64,000 nt of DNA from Taiwanofungus camphoratus (Eukaryota > Basidiomycota > Agaricomycetes > Polyporales > Taiwanofungaceae), in assembly GCA_003999685.1 (NCBI GenBank), contig CP021229.1, forward strand, positions 1,674,001 to 1,738,000, in the 5' to 3' direction. The notes beneath the pieces were generated by a model. That model saw only the letters and a program-made list of their open reading frames with translations, was not told the DNA's origin and searched no databases. Below are positions 21,230 through 34,390 of the stretch, one piece after another. Each line of letters opens with the position of its first letter. Position 1 is the first letter of the stretch. Both the position numbers and the translations under genes were made by a program.

Positions 21230-22763
21230 TGATCAAAATTAGTTTTGATTAGAGCCTTACTGAGTAGTGAGTAGGACCGTCTCCAGGATTACAATCACAA
21301 CTTACAGCATCCCGTACCTACTAGCTTATTCCACGGGACTGGCTTACTTCATGTCACATCCCTTTTTCTCGTGTTCTTGTATGGAGTGCTGTACGGATTT
21401 GCCTGTAATTCAGGACGCGTAGCGCAAGACGTCATATTCAGCTCTGCACCAAATAACATTTCTTTCGAGGGTTCAAACGTTCGCTTGTGCACAAGTACAA
21501 ACGGCCGTATTTCTGTTTGATATCGTCAAGTGAGTGGATAGCCTGACCGAGATGATTATGCCCACCAGTAAGAGCGCTTGATTCTATGTCATCGTCCACG
21601 TCGCTTATTCGGCTACGGTGATAAGGTTAATCACTCTAAATGGGAATGCGTCTTGACATTACGATCGTTCTGGTGAGAAGAAATCGAGGAGGAGGTTCAA
21701 AGTGAAGTCCTCAGTGTTTCCGAAGCGCAGACAAAGGAAGATGTCATCATATGTTTCTGACCTACTCAGGCCAAAGAGATATGGGGTTTCAAGTCTACCG
21801 TATTGGCACATATTCTCATAAACATAAATACCGTGCTGATTAAACTCCTCATACAGCTGATCACTCACCTGTATATCGCTATATTTCTGTACCTTGATCT
21901 TTGCATTCGTTTGCGTGCGTGACACTACGTGTTCCTGTGTTCGTCTCACATTTTTGATTTATTCACAATAACCCAATTGGTGTCATTAGTCCGAGGAATT
22001 TTGGTAAAAGATGCCCGGAGCAAGCTTTGTGCACTGCTGTCAATGTCAACCCGTCGCCTGCACGACCTCTGTTCTGATGTAGACTAGTCGCAGCGCAGCA
22101 GGACGGCAGGCCGACGTGCAGTTCTAGACAAGCGCCACATTCGCACGACGAATGCGAAGTGATGCCATCAGTAAGGTCATCGCGAGGTTCGGTGCTCTCA
22201 CGGCCGCATCGACATTCTTGCCGTATCATGCGTGCAATTTTGGTGGCGCTGACCATACCCACGAATCGGGACCTCGGGAAACACAGCGCCCTCTATTCAC
22301 AAAGAACTGTGCGGTGTTAGAATCCGTGACTGGTATTAACTTTCGATGTGTGGTATGCGTATAAGTCCATGAGTGATGTATATACGTGACATCCGTGAGC
22401 CTTTTCAAAAACGATGCAACAACAGTGTGGTGAGGAACAGGAAGTACAAGATGTCCGGTGCGGAATATGCCAAGAATGTCCGTGCAAGGAAAAGCAATGC
22501 TGGGAACTGAGAAGCGAATCAGTGAAGTCAAAATCGGCTCGTGCAATATGTGGTCGAAAACAGCGTCAACATTCGTCGAAGGAGAACGCAGTGCGCAGCA
22601 TGGGTTCTAGATACCTAAGTCGAATATGTTGTGGGCGTTGCCTCGTGCGAAGATACAAATTCATACATAGATAAATCTGGATGTTGGTGAATGTTACAGC
22701 TGTCGGCATCAAAAGCTGGCAGACAGGCTATGTTGGTGGGTGTATAGCTACAACGAGCAGACT
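21230..22763. other. Intergenic stretch
   Basis: 1.5 kb without a recognised gene. A 96-codon minus-strand frame at 21659-21949 (LYEEFNQHGIYVYENM, LLLDFFSPERS) reads plausibly as protein but has no known domain and no support from neighbours. Confidence 0.45.
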
Positions 22764-24031
22764 TTAGGTACAATGATCAATGGAATATCTAGAAACCACG
22801 TACAACTCATATACGTTATGCGTCCCGTATGATGCTTGCAAAAGTAGTGATTCGACATCATCAGCATATGCAGCGAGTAAGGGACCATGGGGCTGCATGG
22901 ACTCTTCGGCAAACGTGCAATGCGTTGACATGGGTTCCGCGTGGACAGGCGCATCACCTGCGTTGATTTCGCTGTTTGGAGGCGACAAGAAAGACACTGG
23001 CTGAGGGCACTTCACGGGTCGTGGAGCATGGACTGCAGGGAAGGCCTGAAGGGTTGATGCTTCGACGGACGAGCAGCTGCTGGGAGGAACGGATATACGA
23101 TCCTCGTAAATCGTATAGTTTTCAACACCGGCCGCAGTATCATAAATATTTGAGCCCCCCAAGCAATCAGATGCCGCTGGAGGGTGTTCTTCCCACAGTG
23201 CAGGGTTCTCCGTCGACGCCGATGTCCAGTGTTCGATGCCACCGGCAGACGGGTGTGTGAGATCAACGGATGAACCCTCGTCTCGTTCTTCGTGTTTAGG
23301 AGAGGAACCATCCGAAGTGGAAGCGGCATAGTCGGAGTAATCCAAGCTGGAGGTCGTGTTGTAGATGGAGCCCCCTGAAGTATGAGGAGACAAAGTGACA
23401 CTGTCGCGCCGCCTTTGCCGGCTCAAGGCTGGACCTCGGCTTCGTTTTGTATCCGCTTCGTAGTGGCAGATATAGCCCCGAGAGAGACAGCGTGAGCACG
23501 TAGGCTGTGTACCGCTGCACTGAAGGGAAGTAAAAGTAAGGCATCAGCTTCTTCATCATGTCAAGTGCCTACCTTCGCTTTACGTTCGCGACACTTGTTG
23601 CACGCCTTCACCGTGCGCCTGTTTTTGAGAGGCGTCGGCGATCGAAGAAAAATGCAGGTCCCATCAGGACCTGGCAGAGTTCCTGCCTGATACTGATGAT
23701 ATTCTGATCCCCAGGGTACGTTGTAAGGAATAAGATTCCAACATCCGTCTCCATCTCCAGCAGACTCGCCGACTAGAGTATTCGAGGGACCACTCAAGGG
23801 CGTGACCGGAGTTGAAGACGAAAATGAAGGAGACGAACGGTCTGAACAGACATCAGGCGACAGCGTGTCGGAGGGTGGGTCGAGTGAGTCGAGCATGATG
23901 TTCAGACCTGCGGCCGCTGCTTTGCTTCGGCGCGATATGGGCGGAAGAGGAACATAGCCGTCGAATTGGGGCGAGACGGTCAGGGCGGGTACTGTCGAGG
24001 ACAAGGCCTTCGTAGGATAATCTGCCAGCAT
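22764..24031 (-). CDS. Zn(II)2Cys6 binuclear-cluster transcription factor
   Basis: Two exons, 24031-23573 and 23519-22764, 404 residues. The intron splits the zinc cluster; after splicing it reads CNKCRERKAKC then SGTQPTCSRCLSRGYIC, i.e. C-x2-C-x6-C-x6-C-x2-C-x6-C, the GAL4-type DNA-binding domain, at about residues 144-170. It is preceded by KNRRTVKA and followed by basic residues (RQRRR). The cluster sits in the middle of the protein, not at the N-terminus; the N-terminal 140 residues and the C-terminal half are Ser/Pro/Thr-rich and probably disordered. No fungal-specific middle-homology domain is seen. Target genes are unknown. Confidence 0.9.
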
Positions 24032-25336
24032 ATTGGCTTCAACGGTCGTTGGGCGTGTTGGAGATGGCCTAGAAGTGAACAGCGGCTTTGAGTGGCAAAA
24101 GGAACGTTAAGGGCAAAACGGTTCAGCTTGAAGTAAATATGTTCTTGTGCCGCGGCGCGAAGGACGGCGACCTAGCGGCGGTGAGGCCATTGGATACTCG
24201 AGAAGGCGTTGAAAATAGGGTGCAAAAATTCGAGAAACCGAGTGCATTGTTGTGACTAGATGGATCGCGATAGACTGAGACCTGAATTCGAATTTGAGAT
24301 CTGTCCAACGGAGGTTAGCTGGAGTTGACAAATGAGGAAACAAGTCGGATACAGATTCCGCCGTATCGCCCGACGCTTAGCCAGGTGGTCTGTTACGAAT
24401 TCCAAAATGATGAACAGCATACGTCGACTATACTATTTCACAGTCTGGACTCTGCCACGATCTAGATTATGTTTTCCTACTTACCTTTGCCTCGGCGTCA
24501 GGTTCTCAAGAAGCGCGGTATGGTAGTGATAAGTAAGCGGTATATGTCTTTCCATGTCCCGTGCGGTCAAGGCAGCAATAGCCCGTGGAAGAAGTTTACC
24601 GGCCCATCAGTGAATACGATGGTGAAGCCAAGTCTTCTGGCTTCTTGGTCAACAAGTTCAGGGAAGGAATGAATCAAATTTCTGAAGATTACTCAAATTT
24701 CCCACCAATCGCTTGGCGAGAATTTCCCAATTTGGGGCAAAAGTGGCCGCCAACGCCACGTCGTAAGATGCGACCGAAGTCGAAGCTGCGACTCCAAGGA
24801 CCTACTTATCAGCCTGGAATTCGCGGGCAACGGACGGAAATCGGTCAAAATCAAAAGGCAGACCGAGTGGCCTTGCACGATACTCGCAAAGCGTTTCTCT
24901 CAGTCGCATAACATGACTGACCTACTGGCGCGACAAGGTAAGGTATATTGAGGGCTAAGGAACCCGTTGGCGACGAATCCTTACATAAGTCCGCACTAGG
25001 GAGATTGCAGAGATCACGATTTGCGCAACCCACCGCTTACAAAACGAGGACCGGTCAGTCGGCCGATCGTTGATGATCCCACGTAGCTGCTGCCACCGTC
25101 CAATCTTGCAGGAATCGCGTGGTGGATTCCTGTGGGAGCGTCACCTAGCATCCACATGTTCATTACGGTATCATCTAGAAAGCCCCTCAGAAGATCATGC
25201 GAAGACGAATCGACAGGTGATAGTGGCACAGTCAACGAAAGAATCGCGATAGAGTTTCTACACAAGAACGGTGAGGCGAGACGGGGCGAACCGAGGACAT
25301 ATAATTACCCCATATGCATCTGAAATACCAGAAGCT
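24032..25336. other. Intergenic stretch with a weak coding candidate
   Basis: Upstream region of the Zn2Cys6 gene and 3' flank of the roadblock gene. A plus-strand frame at 24585-24911 (109 codons; EVYRPISEYDGEAKSSGFL, NFPPIAWREFPNLG) is rich in Pro and basic residues and could be an exon of an unrecognised small gene; no family found by eye. Confidence 0.4.
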
Positions 25337-25818
25337 TCATGAGGCAGGGTCGTGGAGAACTGCCAAAAGATACCGTTCGTCTGTTCAGATGATGTGCAAC
25401 GTCAAGCTGATAGCACTTGGAGAAGACAAGAATAAGTAGTATACCTGGGGAAATCATGATCTCGTGCCGCTTCGTGCGTATCCTCATGAACCGCATATCA
25501 TCCTGAAGATACCGTGATACCCTATCACCGGACAATATCGGGTGACAGAAGACTCACGCCTTCTGTTTGACCGCTGCTCACTTCCTCCAAACCCCGCTGC
25601 ACGCTCTCAACGATCCGTCCGATCGCGCTTGCGTACTTCCTACCCTGCTCGCCCTCGAAAACCACTCCAGAGTGTCTGATAATTGTCAAAGGGTGGCTCC
25701 TCGTGAGCAACATGTACCCAAGCACCGAGCGATGAGAAGTCAACATGGTCAGAGTTTGTTCAAGTTCTGGTGGTGTCGGAACCGATATTGAGGCGGCCGT
25801 GACCGCGTCTGACTGCAT
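25337..25818 (-). CDS. Roadblock/LC7 dynein light chain
   Basis: Light chain bound to the dynein intermediate chain in the cytoplasmic motor. Three exons, 25818-25558, 25502-25445 and 25380-25337, 120 residues. Family features: LEQTLTMLTSHRSVLGYMLL for the first strand-helix, IIRHSG, YASAIGRIVESVQRGLEEV for the long helix, then MRFMRIRTKRHEIMISPDERYLLAVLHDP, which is the conserved C-terminal half. Length is slightly above the usual 96-100 residues because of an N-terminal extension and a short insert. The assignment to dynein rather than another roadblock family rests on the RIRTKRHEIMI block, which is typical of DYNLRB. Confidence 0.95.
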
Positions 25819-28800
25819 AGTATGCGGTGAAGCAGAGACTCCTTGGAACGACTACTCTAGTTGAGAACAAGATGACTTGGACAGCTCACGAGCAGATAAC
25901 TTGAGCGGCTCACCATGTCGAATGTTGGAGACGATGTTGAGCTCAGGCTTCGATTGGTGGTCCAGAGGCAAATGATTACTTACGTAATATTCTTTGTACG
26001 GTCGCCGTGTTCCTGTCTCCAACCTTCTTCAACTGGAATAGTCGGCCACAAAGTCATTAGTGAAGTTAGAGTTCACTACTCCTGTGCGAGGCTATGGATA
26101 CTTATTCTTGTCCTTCACCCTCACTCATCCGTGGCCAATGCGCAAGGCAAGGTAAGATTGATGTATCACAACGTTAGTGAGCACAAAATCAGCGTTCGTA
26201 TTAACTTGCGGAATCTTGATCACACAATAAGTAATTGATCAAGTCCTTATCATGACAGAATGCTGGCAGCCCTGATGGGAAGAGACCACCTGTCCCCTGT
26301 GTTCAATTCCTAATGATCCCTAATGGCAGCGACATGTGAGCTCCCCAGAATCCAGCGAAGCCGCGAGACTTCCCAGCAGAGACGCTTCGCCATCGCTAGG
26401 TACCACTAGGCCATTGCGGTACTAGTCTGACTCCGGGCTATCATGGTCACGACCTCTTCGATCCTGCTATGTTCTGTTGCCGTATTCATTGCAAGCTCTG
26501 AGTGATGCAACTATTTGGTTGATTGGTGGATGTTGCTATTGACGTTTCCTAACCTGTTCATTGTTTTTTAAAAGCTTGAAAAGGAATCGTCTCGTCATCG
26601 GATGTGAGTAAACCCGTCCTTACAATGCGTGTCGTCTCGATTTGACAGCTCGCTTCCAAAGCAAAGGAAATCTCTCCGCCGCAGACTGTTGCTCTTTTTG
26701 CGCTACATCGCGAGTGGCTGATCGCTGGATACCCCTACTCATGGTGCATCTCGGGGTTCAACTACACAATTCTCACGAGGTCACAGAAAGAACACGTCTT
26801 GCGGTGTCACGTTTTCTAGCATGAACGACGTTTCTTGAGCAGTAGCAAGACCGTAACGGCAAATTACATGGGCGACCCAGCGCTCGGATATCAACCAGAA
26901 CGCACGTTCATACCTAAGTCTTCGCGGGTAATCCAGGGCTGTCATGTAGTCCGTGGCTCTATCAAAGTTCTCCGTCTGGATGTAGCTCATCATGACAATT
27001 ACCATGATATGAGTGACCTCTGTTCTCGTTTGGTCATAGTGGTCGTCATTCGTACTATTAGACCAGTTCGTTTACTTGTTTGGCAATTTTTGAAGTGGAC
27101 TGGCGGTACTCATGCAGCCAAAAAACTCAGTGTTATTTAAATCGCGAGACAAGTCCGCATTCTTCTACGAGAAAACAGGAGGTTTCATGCATGTCTTTCA
27201 GATCAAGATGACCTCGCAACTACGCATTATATTGGAACCGTCAGTTGGAAGAAGTTGTAGCGAGAGCTTCAGGACCGCGATGAGCTACACTTCAGTGAGT
27301 TCAGGATTGTCTCGGAGCCCGAGGTATAGCAGTGTAGGACAGCGAATAGCCACTGACGCCTTTTCTGATGTGTATATTGAATGCAAATATTAGCCGTTCC
27401 AGCGATTCAAAATTTAGCTGCATGACGGAACTGATGTGTACAGGCTGTCGTTCCTAGATACCTGCCATAACAGGAAATGGAGCTGCTCCGGTCTGGCGCA
27501 CTGTTCAAACGCTCACTGAGTTAACGAGAAGGATGTCTGAAATCCGAGCATGTCTTCATGATCTTATCACGCATGCTAAGTTTGTCCCTGCATAAGGCAT
27601 CTTGACAATAGCAACCTTGGTGAGAACAGGAAATTCAGAGTTTGTGTCCAAAATCGATAGTGCAAACGAGCGACGGTGTGTGTGGGGGCAATTCCAGTGC
27701 TCGAACGACACCACAAAACCGACGCTCCATCTCGCAGTATGATAGGTGACTTGAGCAGAACTGAGAGTCCCAAGACCAATGTGCATAGGGGATCATGTAG
27801 CAGAGCGCCTCGCTCGAGCATTGCGTTGCGTCAATGGTTCACGTGAATCAGACACAGTGCGGTGAATCTATACAAATAAGTCAGGTACGTTCCGATAGCA
27901 GTGGCAGTCCCTAGAGTGACCTCACCGACGTTGCTGGGTAGTTAGTCAGGCATAGTCCCCGACTGTCAACTTTTGTGGTATGGATCGATGTTCTATTAAA
28001 TTTGAGAGCGACCTTGAAATTATACGGGGCCTGACATGTACCGTTGATTATATTAATTTGGTCCTAAAACTGCAAAAGAGCAGACCACAACATGGATGTT
28101 CTTATCTGATGAATGTTTGCGATCAGTATCACATTATATACGGAGACTAAATAATGGTACCTGGTAGGTCATACGGATCTCTGACTTGAGTTTGCGGCGG
28201 CCGACAATGACGGCCACAGTGCCAGACGCACTCTAGACCTTGTGCACATGACTAAGGGGATAGAAATCTCGGTAACACGAGGTTTCACCATATCATCGAG
28301 CTACGCTTCGAGAACTGTCGTGGAAATTGTCCTGTACACGTCTGTGCAATTTATGCGATGGTACCAGACCACAAGCCGTATATATGATACCGACCACATC
28401 ATCTCGACACGAAGCGGGACTACTATATACTGTTCTTTCTGACTGGACAGCTTTCCGCATTGTGACAGCACTACGACGTTGAGAGAGCCCTGTGGTAAGA
28501 GGATGAGAAGTCGGTCCCTTTCCAAACATTCTTTAAACCCACGCTGATAGTGGTGTCAGGTACAAACCTGATGGGTAGAAGTCGTTGTATCCGGTAAGAA
28601 TTGTTACGACTGACCTGACTACACCCTTGCGCATGAGATCGGAAAATCACCCTGCACCATGCAAAAACCGGGTAAGATCCCATAACGGCACGGCAGGCTT
28701 CCCCGTCGACTCATCGATTAGGCATTTGTGTGAATCTAGGATGCTCCACAGGGCAGGGCGAGGGAAAGCAATAGCGTTTGTCACAAGCTTCTGCGGTCTG

Positions 28801-30208
28801 CCCGGTCGTTTGCTGCCTGTGTGAATCTCGCAGACACTCGCATTCAAGAACTTGGACATCCGCGCAAGGGCAGGAGACAACACCTCACCAATAAGAGGTT
28901 TGAGGGCCCTCAAGACCGGTGTAGGTAACAGCGACAATAGAGTAGGAGGAGGCACTGGACGCTTAAGGGGCTTTCACAGCCCAGCTTCTACTCGCTCAGT
29001 GCGACTTCCTGAAAGCTGGATGCCACTGCATATGCCCTGCATTGCAGGCGGTCTCAGTAACATGGCCATCTAACAAGGTATGGTGTTGGAAACGTAAATT
29101 GGTCGTAAAAAGCATCGGTCGTCCGCTTTTACAGATCAATGACCCAGTGCAGTCGGTTGTCATGGTAGGGCTTTGAGACCGTCGGGGCAAAGACCAAGCA
29201 CGCCAACCGGGCCTGTATCGTGGACGCAGCATGTAACCCCGCTCTCGAAGCCATCACTGTGTCCCGGGAAAGGGCCAATTGTTTAAGTATAGTTAGACGT
29301 GCATTTCAACACGGTGATGCAACTTACGAATACCGCACTTTCTCAAATCACGCCTGCATGAGCCAGACACATTTTCGAGAGAAGCTTGTGGCGAAAGGAA
29401 AATTGTATGAAAGTTACATAGTCCTCGGTAACTTGGCTACATGGCTATACACAAGTGTTCTTTTCTCGTCGTCGGTGCTGCACCCAGTCAAGCCAATCCC
29501 AACAGGCTTCGAGTTGTGCGAGGGCGAAGGAAGGGAGGCAACTTCAATCTCAGCATCATGGGCTAGGCTTGAAGGCCAGTGAATTCAGCTGCCGGGTGAG
29601 AGTATGTCGGGCCCAGGAGCTCGCCTAGACCAGGCAACATGGCTACTGCTTGTACCTGGACGGACGAGCCTCGCTTGGTCCGACGACGTGTTCCAGAACT
29701 GCTAAATGCCATGAAATAAGTAGTAGGTGAGACAGCCGCAACACGTCGGTATGTTTACATAAAGTGAAGGCCTCATGAAGACCCTAACGATTGCCGCTCG
29801 TGGTTGAGCGGATTGCTAGGCGCTGCCACACAGCCATGAAGTCGAAAACGACGAGCCACATCACCTTATTCCCGCTGAGCGCGCTGGTTGCTGATTGTCG
29901 CCGTCGTTGATCTTGACGGGTGCTTGTCCTCTTTTCCCATTTACATTTATCTGCTTATCGTTCGTTTGGCCCATCGTTGATATCTGTGTGGCGGGGAGCA
30001 GGTGAGTTAGTGTTTTGATGTGCTTGACTACGCCCGCATAGTTGACTTGCTGCTCCCTCGTGCAACGTCCCTTGTGTATCAATCTTTTTCTCCCCCCCAT
30101 CTCACGACTCTTCACGACCGTCTGCCCGCTCGCCATTTACCCTAGCCAGCAGCGATACCCTGGTTGTAAACCAACCCCACATTTCCTCCTCTCCCGCCAT
30201 AGGCTGCG
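25819..30208. other. 4.4 kb gene-poor stretch
   Basis: I found no gene I can name. Short frames exist, the most protein-like being minus-strand 28647-28955 (LLPTPVLRALKPLIGEVLSP, KRPGRPQKLVTNAIAFPRPA) and plus-strand 29220-29582, but neither has a recognisable family or splice pattern. They may be decayed genes or chance. Confidence 0.45.
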
Positions 30209-32037
30209 ATGACCCGGTTTGGGGACTTTGCTCCCCTCTGTCACCAACTTCCGTCGTATCCTTGGTGTAACCTCTTCTACCGCCAGGTATTCCTCTATCC
30301 ATTCTTATATTCGCCGGTTGTCTCACTTTTTACAGCTCGAAGATAATGATCCTTCTGCCCTCATTAATGCCTCCGCAAACGCCTCATCTGCACCCGTAGG
30401 TGTAAATCCGGAATGCGGAACCCTCAGGGTTGGCTATGACAAATCAATAGGCAATGTAGCCAATATCATTGCTTGTGGATTGAGCATCATTTTTGTTGTG
30501 GCTCTGATTGTATGGACCAGTAGGAGGAAGGCCGCTGTCGGTAAGTGCTGGTATCTGATCTTATTATTTTCCGCATTGGCGGTGCATGCACGAATGTATG
30601 ACAGTGCGGGAGTCCCCCTTCTGTCGATTACCTTCACCATGACTCGTCTCCGGGTTTCATTCGCGCTGTTCCACCTCCGAAATTCTTCCGTGCATTTGCT
30701 CTCTTGTCGTCATTCCTGATGGAATTAGACTGTCAACTTTTTGTGTTTGGCTTCCAGGCCCCTTGCGGTTGTGTAGACGATGACCCAGGCTTTCGTAAGT
30801 GAAAAAAATCCGCTCACACTTCTACTTCGTTGATCATGCGAGTCCATGTTGAACTTGGGTCGTTCAACTAGACTGCGAACTCGTTGTGAAGGGCCTGTAA
30901 CTCCTTGATGGTGGAAGAGCCAACGTTGCTGTCGTTCACTGATAGTCTTAACATGGGTTCCTTCGTGACATTCATCGCTAACTAATTCTGATATTATTAT
31001 TACAGGTCGGGTAGAATTTCGTATCTTCCTCGTGCTCTACCTCCTCACGCTCCCTATGCAACTCATAACAACCGGCTCCTTCCTTGAACAGGGTTCTACT
31101 GCGCTTACAGCCATCACTGCAGTGCATGCCGGCCTCGTAGCCTCTACATTTTGGGCGCTCCTCGGGAATGCCCTCGTTAGCACTCAAGTGGTTGAGGATG
31201 GGACCATCACCTCACTCATCGTGAGTCAATAGGCTGCTCATGTGCCCTTACCCGTTCTATCTCCACACCCTTTTATCTGTCATGACTGTGAAGCGGGAAG
31301 CCGAGTGCCAATGCTACGGGTCCCAAGGCTAGAATCTGAGAAGCTGATGCGCTTCCCTTCTCTGTGCAGCCCTTCAACTTCTTCATCTTGGCGTTCTTTG
31401 TGGTTACAATGTATATCTCGCTCGACGTCGGCTTCACGTTTACACACGCTTTGGGGCCGTCCAATCCTCCACAGAGTTTGCACAGTGTGCCCCTTTTTGT
31501 CTTCACGAATATTTGGCCTGGAGCGTGAGTGCTCACTTTTTAACTCTCCGAGTGGCTTACGAATTCCGCACTTTCATCTGTATAGCGCCGCCATTCTCTA
31601 TTTTCTTTCTATGCTGTATGTCGTGCTGGGCATCCTGAACGAGGTCCGCCCAGTGTGGTATTTCATCCTAGCCGCTGTTCTCTTTATTCTCAGTCAGTTG
31701 GATTATTACTTGTTGAACAAGGTTATTTGCAAGGTGGGTTCATTTCGTCTTTTTATCTTAGGTTATGTCCTTTGTCACACATCTTGTATTTCGGTGATCC
31801 GACATTCCGGTGTAGAATTCTGACGATGACTTCATACTTCCAGGGGACTTCTGCAAAAATAGATGGATCGTTTGTTGCGACAATCTTGGAGACAGCGACG
31901 GTAGGTGTACTGTATCTTGCATGGAAGAGCATCACAGAAGGTGAGTTGTCCTCGACTTTTGTCTTATTTCCTGATCTGACTCAGACACGGTGATGTCAAC
32001 AGAATCGTTCGACGATGAAGTCTACTATCCATATTAA
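30209..32037 (+). CDS. CHS7: Chitin synthase export chaperone Chs7
   Basis: ER membrane chaperone needed for class chitin synthase III-type enzymes (yeast Chs3) to leave the ER. Seven exons: 30209-30286, 30336-30540, 31006-31220, 31370-31524, 31586-31733, 31844-31940 and 32003-32037, 310 residues, normal for the family. Start MTRFGDFAPLCHQLPSYPWC is the conserved N-terminus. Seven hydrophobic segments follow, including NVANIIACGLSIIFVVALIV, EFRIFLVLYLLTLPMQLITT, ITSLIPFNFFILAFFVVTMY and LSMLYVVLGILNEVRPVW. The end SFDDEVYYPY is typical. Intron 2 (30541-31005, 465 nt) is about eight times longer than its neighbours. Confidence 0.97.
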
Positions 32038-32767
32038 CTCAGTACGGACACTCTGCAAATTTCTACTGTCTCGATTCATCTCCATTGGAATCCCATACTT
32101 TTCTAGTAAATACCTTCTGTTGTCTGTATTATCACGTCTCGTCTGTCGATGCTGTGTTTCATCTGTGCCCGATATCCCACTCGTTATTTATGTCCTAAAG
32201 TTTCATACCCTGACCTTCTGGATGGATCTTTTCTCTATGGTATCCTTGTAGCACGGTGCGACATATTCATACAACCCGCCCGGCGAGATCTTGTTTATTG
32301 AGTGGGATCGCAGACGAAAACTGTCATATTTCAGTCTAATGGCCTAAGCAAGTCGAGTGGTGAGTTGACTCACGAGTTTGATGGCTCGGTAAAGGCATTG
32401 CACTGTGACAAAATAGAGACTAATCATATACAAAAGATACAAATATCATATGTGTATGCTGCCAATAATAAGTGTCATTTGTGTGTGTTGTGCAGCTCAC
32501 CAGCAAAGCCAATTCTGAGCAGCTTCCGTGCGTACTGCTGGCGGCGAGCAGTTCGGATCATGTGCTCATGGGAGAGTCTCAATAGAAAGCATGGGTGACC
32601 ATTACATCTGCTCGGTCAACAGGACTCATACACGAGTAGATCAGCCAACTCTAGTCACGTTCAGCTCGCGAGTTCACTCGAACTCGCGGCAACACCAGTC
32701 TATCGTCTTTTTGTTGGCTGTAAAACATGTCAAGGCAGCTAGGTCAGTTATTGACAGTTATTGACAT
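32038..32767. other. Intergenic stretch right of CHS7
   Basis: 3' flank of CHS7 and unassigned sequence; no gene recognised. Confidence 0.45.
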
Positions 32768-34390
32768 GCTTTACAGCAATGTTCATATTTTTGCGGAAAC
32801 GCAACTTTTTTTTTTGTGTAGCCGAAGTAGGACACCAAAACGAGTTTCCATTTTGAGTATTGCTGTTTTTAATTTCCACTGTGTCTGTAGTATTCTTTGT
32901 TTTTGAATTGCAATATCTCTCAAACCACTCAGTGTATTCACATTCTATTCTACTTGTCAACATGGAGGGCATGATTTGAGCACTAGGTAATAGTTGGCTA
33001 ACAGTTTTTATGAGCAGCCAGTACACCTGCAGACAGTGCTCCAGAGATCTCATGTATGTTGCTTATCATGCTGTTCATTTCATTGAGCCTAACATTCCTA
33101 ATATCAACCCAATATCTTCCCTTCAGTGATGCAAGTTTCATTCAACTTGTCACACAACCAGGATGAACCAGGGGTGAGCAACCAGTCAGGCCCATATGCA
33201 AAAAAAACCTGTTGGCAGTGCACTTGCCAGCCAGTTCTGTCAACTCACTGTCACACCACAGAAGCCCCAATGACTTCTCACTATGCAATGTGTTTCTAGA
33301 CTTGCATGGGACAAGCCAGGAACCTGTGCCCTTCTCCCTTTTGACAAACCTGTTGAGCCAGGGCATCACACAGTGCTCACATTCAGGCTTGGTGTGCCAT
33401 TTGTCAATGAATCCAGCATGCTTGACATGCTCACCATGAAGAGTGCACTCACAATGTCACTGAGCCCCAAGGAGGTGGAGAAGGAGGTGGGGGTGGAGGT
33501 GGCAGGTTTTACAGGCTCACCCCAGTGGCAAATGAGAGCAGACCAGCCAGTGGCAGGATGGGCTCCTTTTAATGCAATGGCAAGGCAAAAGCACACATTA
33601 TCAGACTGTGGTGTATAGACATGGACCTCAGTATGATGTGCTTAAGTATCAAGTGCAAGACTGTAATTGCATACCTGTAGTGTATGGACACAGACTAGAC
33701 AATGTAAGTAAGTCAATGGTATGCAACAATAAACATAGGGTATGAAAGTACTCACCCTCAGTACAGCATGCTTGAGTATCAAGTGCAAGACTGAGGGTGC
33801 AGGTTGTGAATCATACACTATATGAAGTAAAGTGAGTAAGGGACTGGCACATATCATAAGGAATGATGGCAAAGGAACAGGAACATAGTAGTATACCTAG
33901 TATGAAATAGGACCAGAAGGAAAAACTATCAGGTGTATAGTGTGCAAGGGCGACATGCGCGCTGAGAAATCTTGGCATAGCACGGTCACCGCTGATACGC
34001 ATGGGTATCAGACTTGCAGTGGACTATGCACGGATTGTGGTTCCAACATGGATGTCGCTATGTATGTCCCAGAAGGGGCCAGGTCCAACATTGCTGGTTA
34101 TAATAATCAGCCTGCACTTCAAGCACGAGTCTGAGTGACATACCAGGAAGAATACCATCAGCATGAGCACCATGCCCTCCATTTCGACGAGTAGAATCTG
34201 AACCTGTTAACGAAATCTGAATACACTGAGCAGTTTGAGAGATATTGCGATTCCAATCTACCGTCAGACGCAGTCGAGGCGGAAATTGAAAACAGCAATA
34301 CTCAAAATGGAAACTCGTCTTCGTGTCCTACTTCGGCTACACAAAAAAAAGTTGCGTTTCCGCAAAAATATGAATATTGCCGTAAACAAG
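32768..34390. mobile_element. 1.6 kb element with about 210 bp imperfect inverted repeats
   Basis: The arm 32768-32973 matches the reverse complement of 34171-34390, sharing long identical runs such as CATATTTTTGCGGAAACGC and TCAAAATGGAAACTCG on the right arm's strand. The interior of about 1.2 kb holds no transposase I can recognise; it contains a 40 bp direct repeat (about 33625-33663 and 33754-33793, sharing GTATCAAGTGCAAGACTG). Inverted arms read like the same short coding tail (PTSATQ...) on opposite strands, so this could be a non-autonomous DNA transposon, or an inverted duplication of a gene end. No clear target-site duplication is visible. Confidence 0.5.

Noticed and set aside
28647-28955. 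Possible gene on the minus strand
   Set aside because: One open frame of 102 codons reads like protein, but there is no family match, no splice context and no neighbour evidence, so it is only mentioned in the gene-poor stretch.
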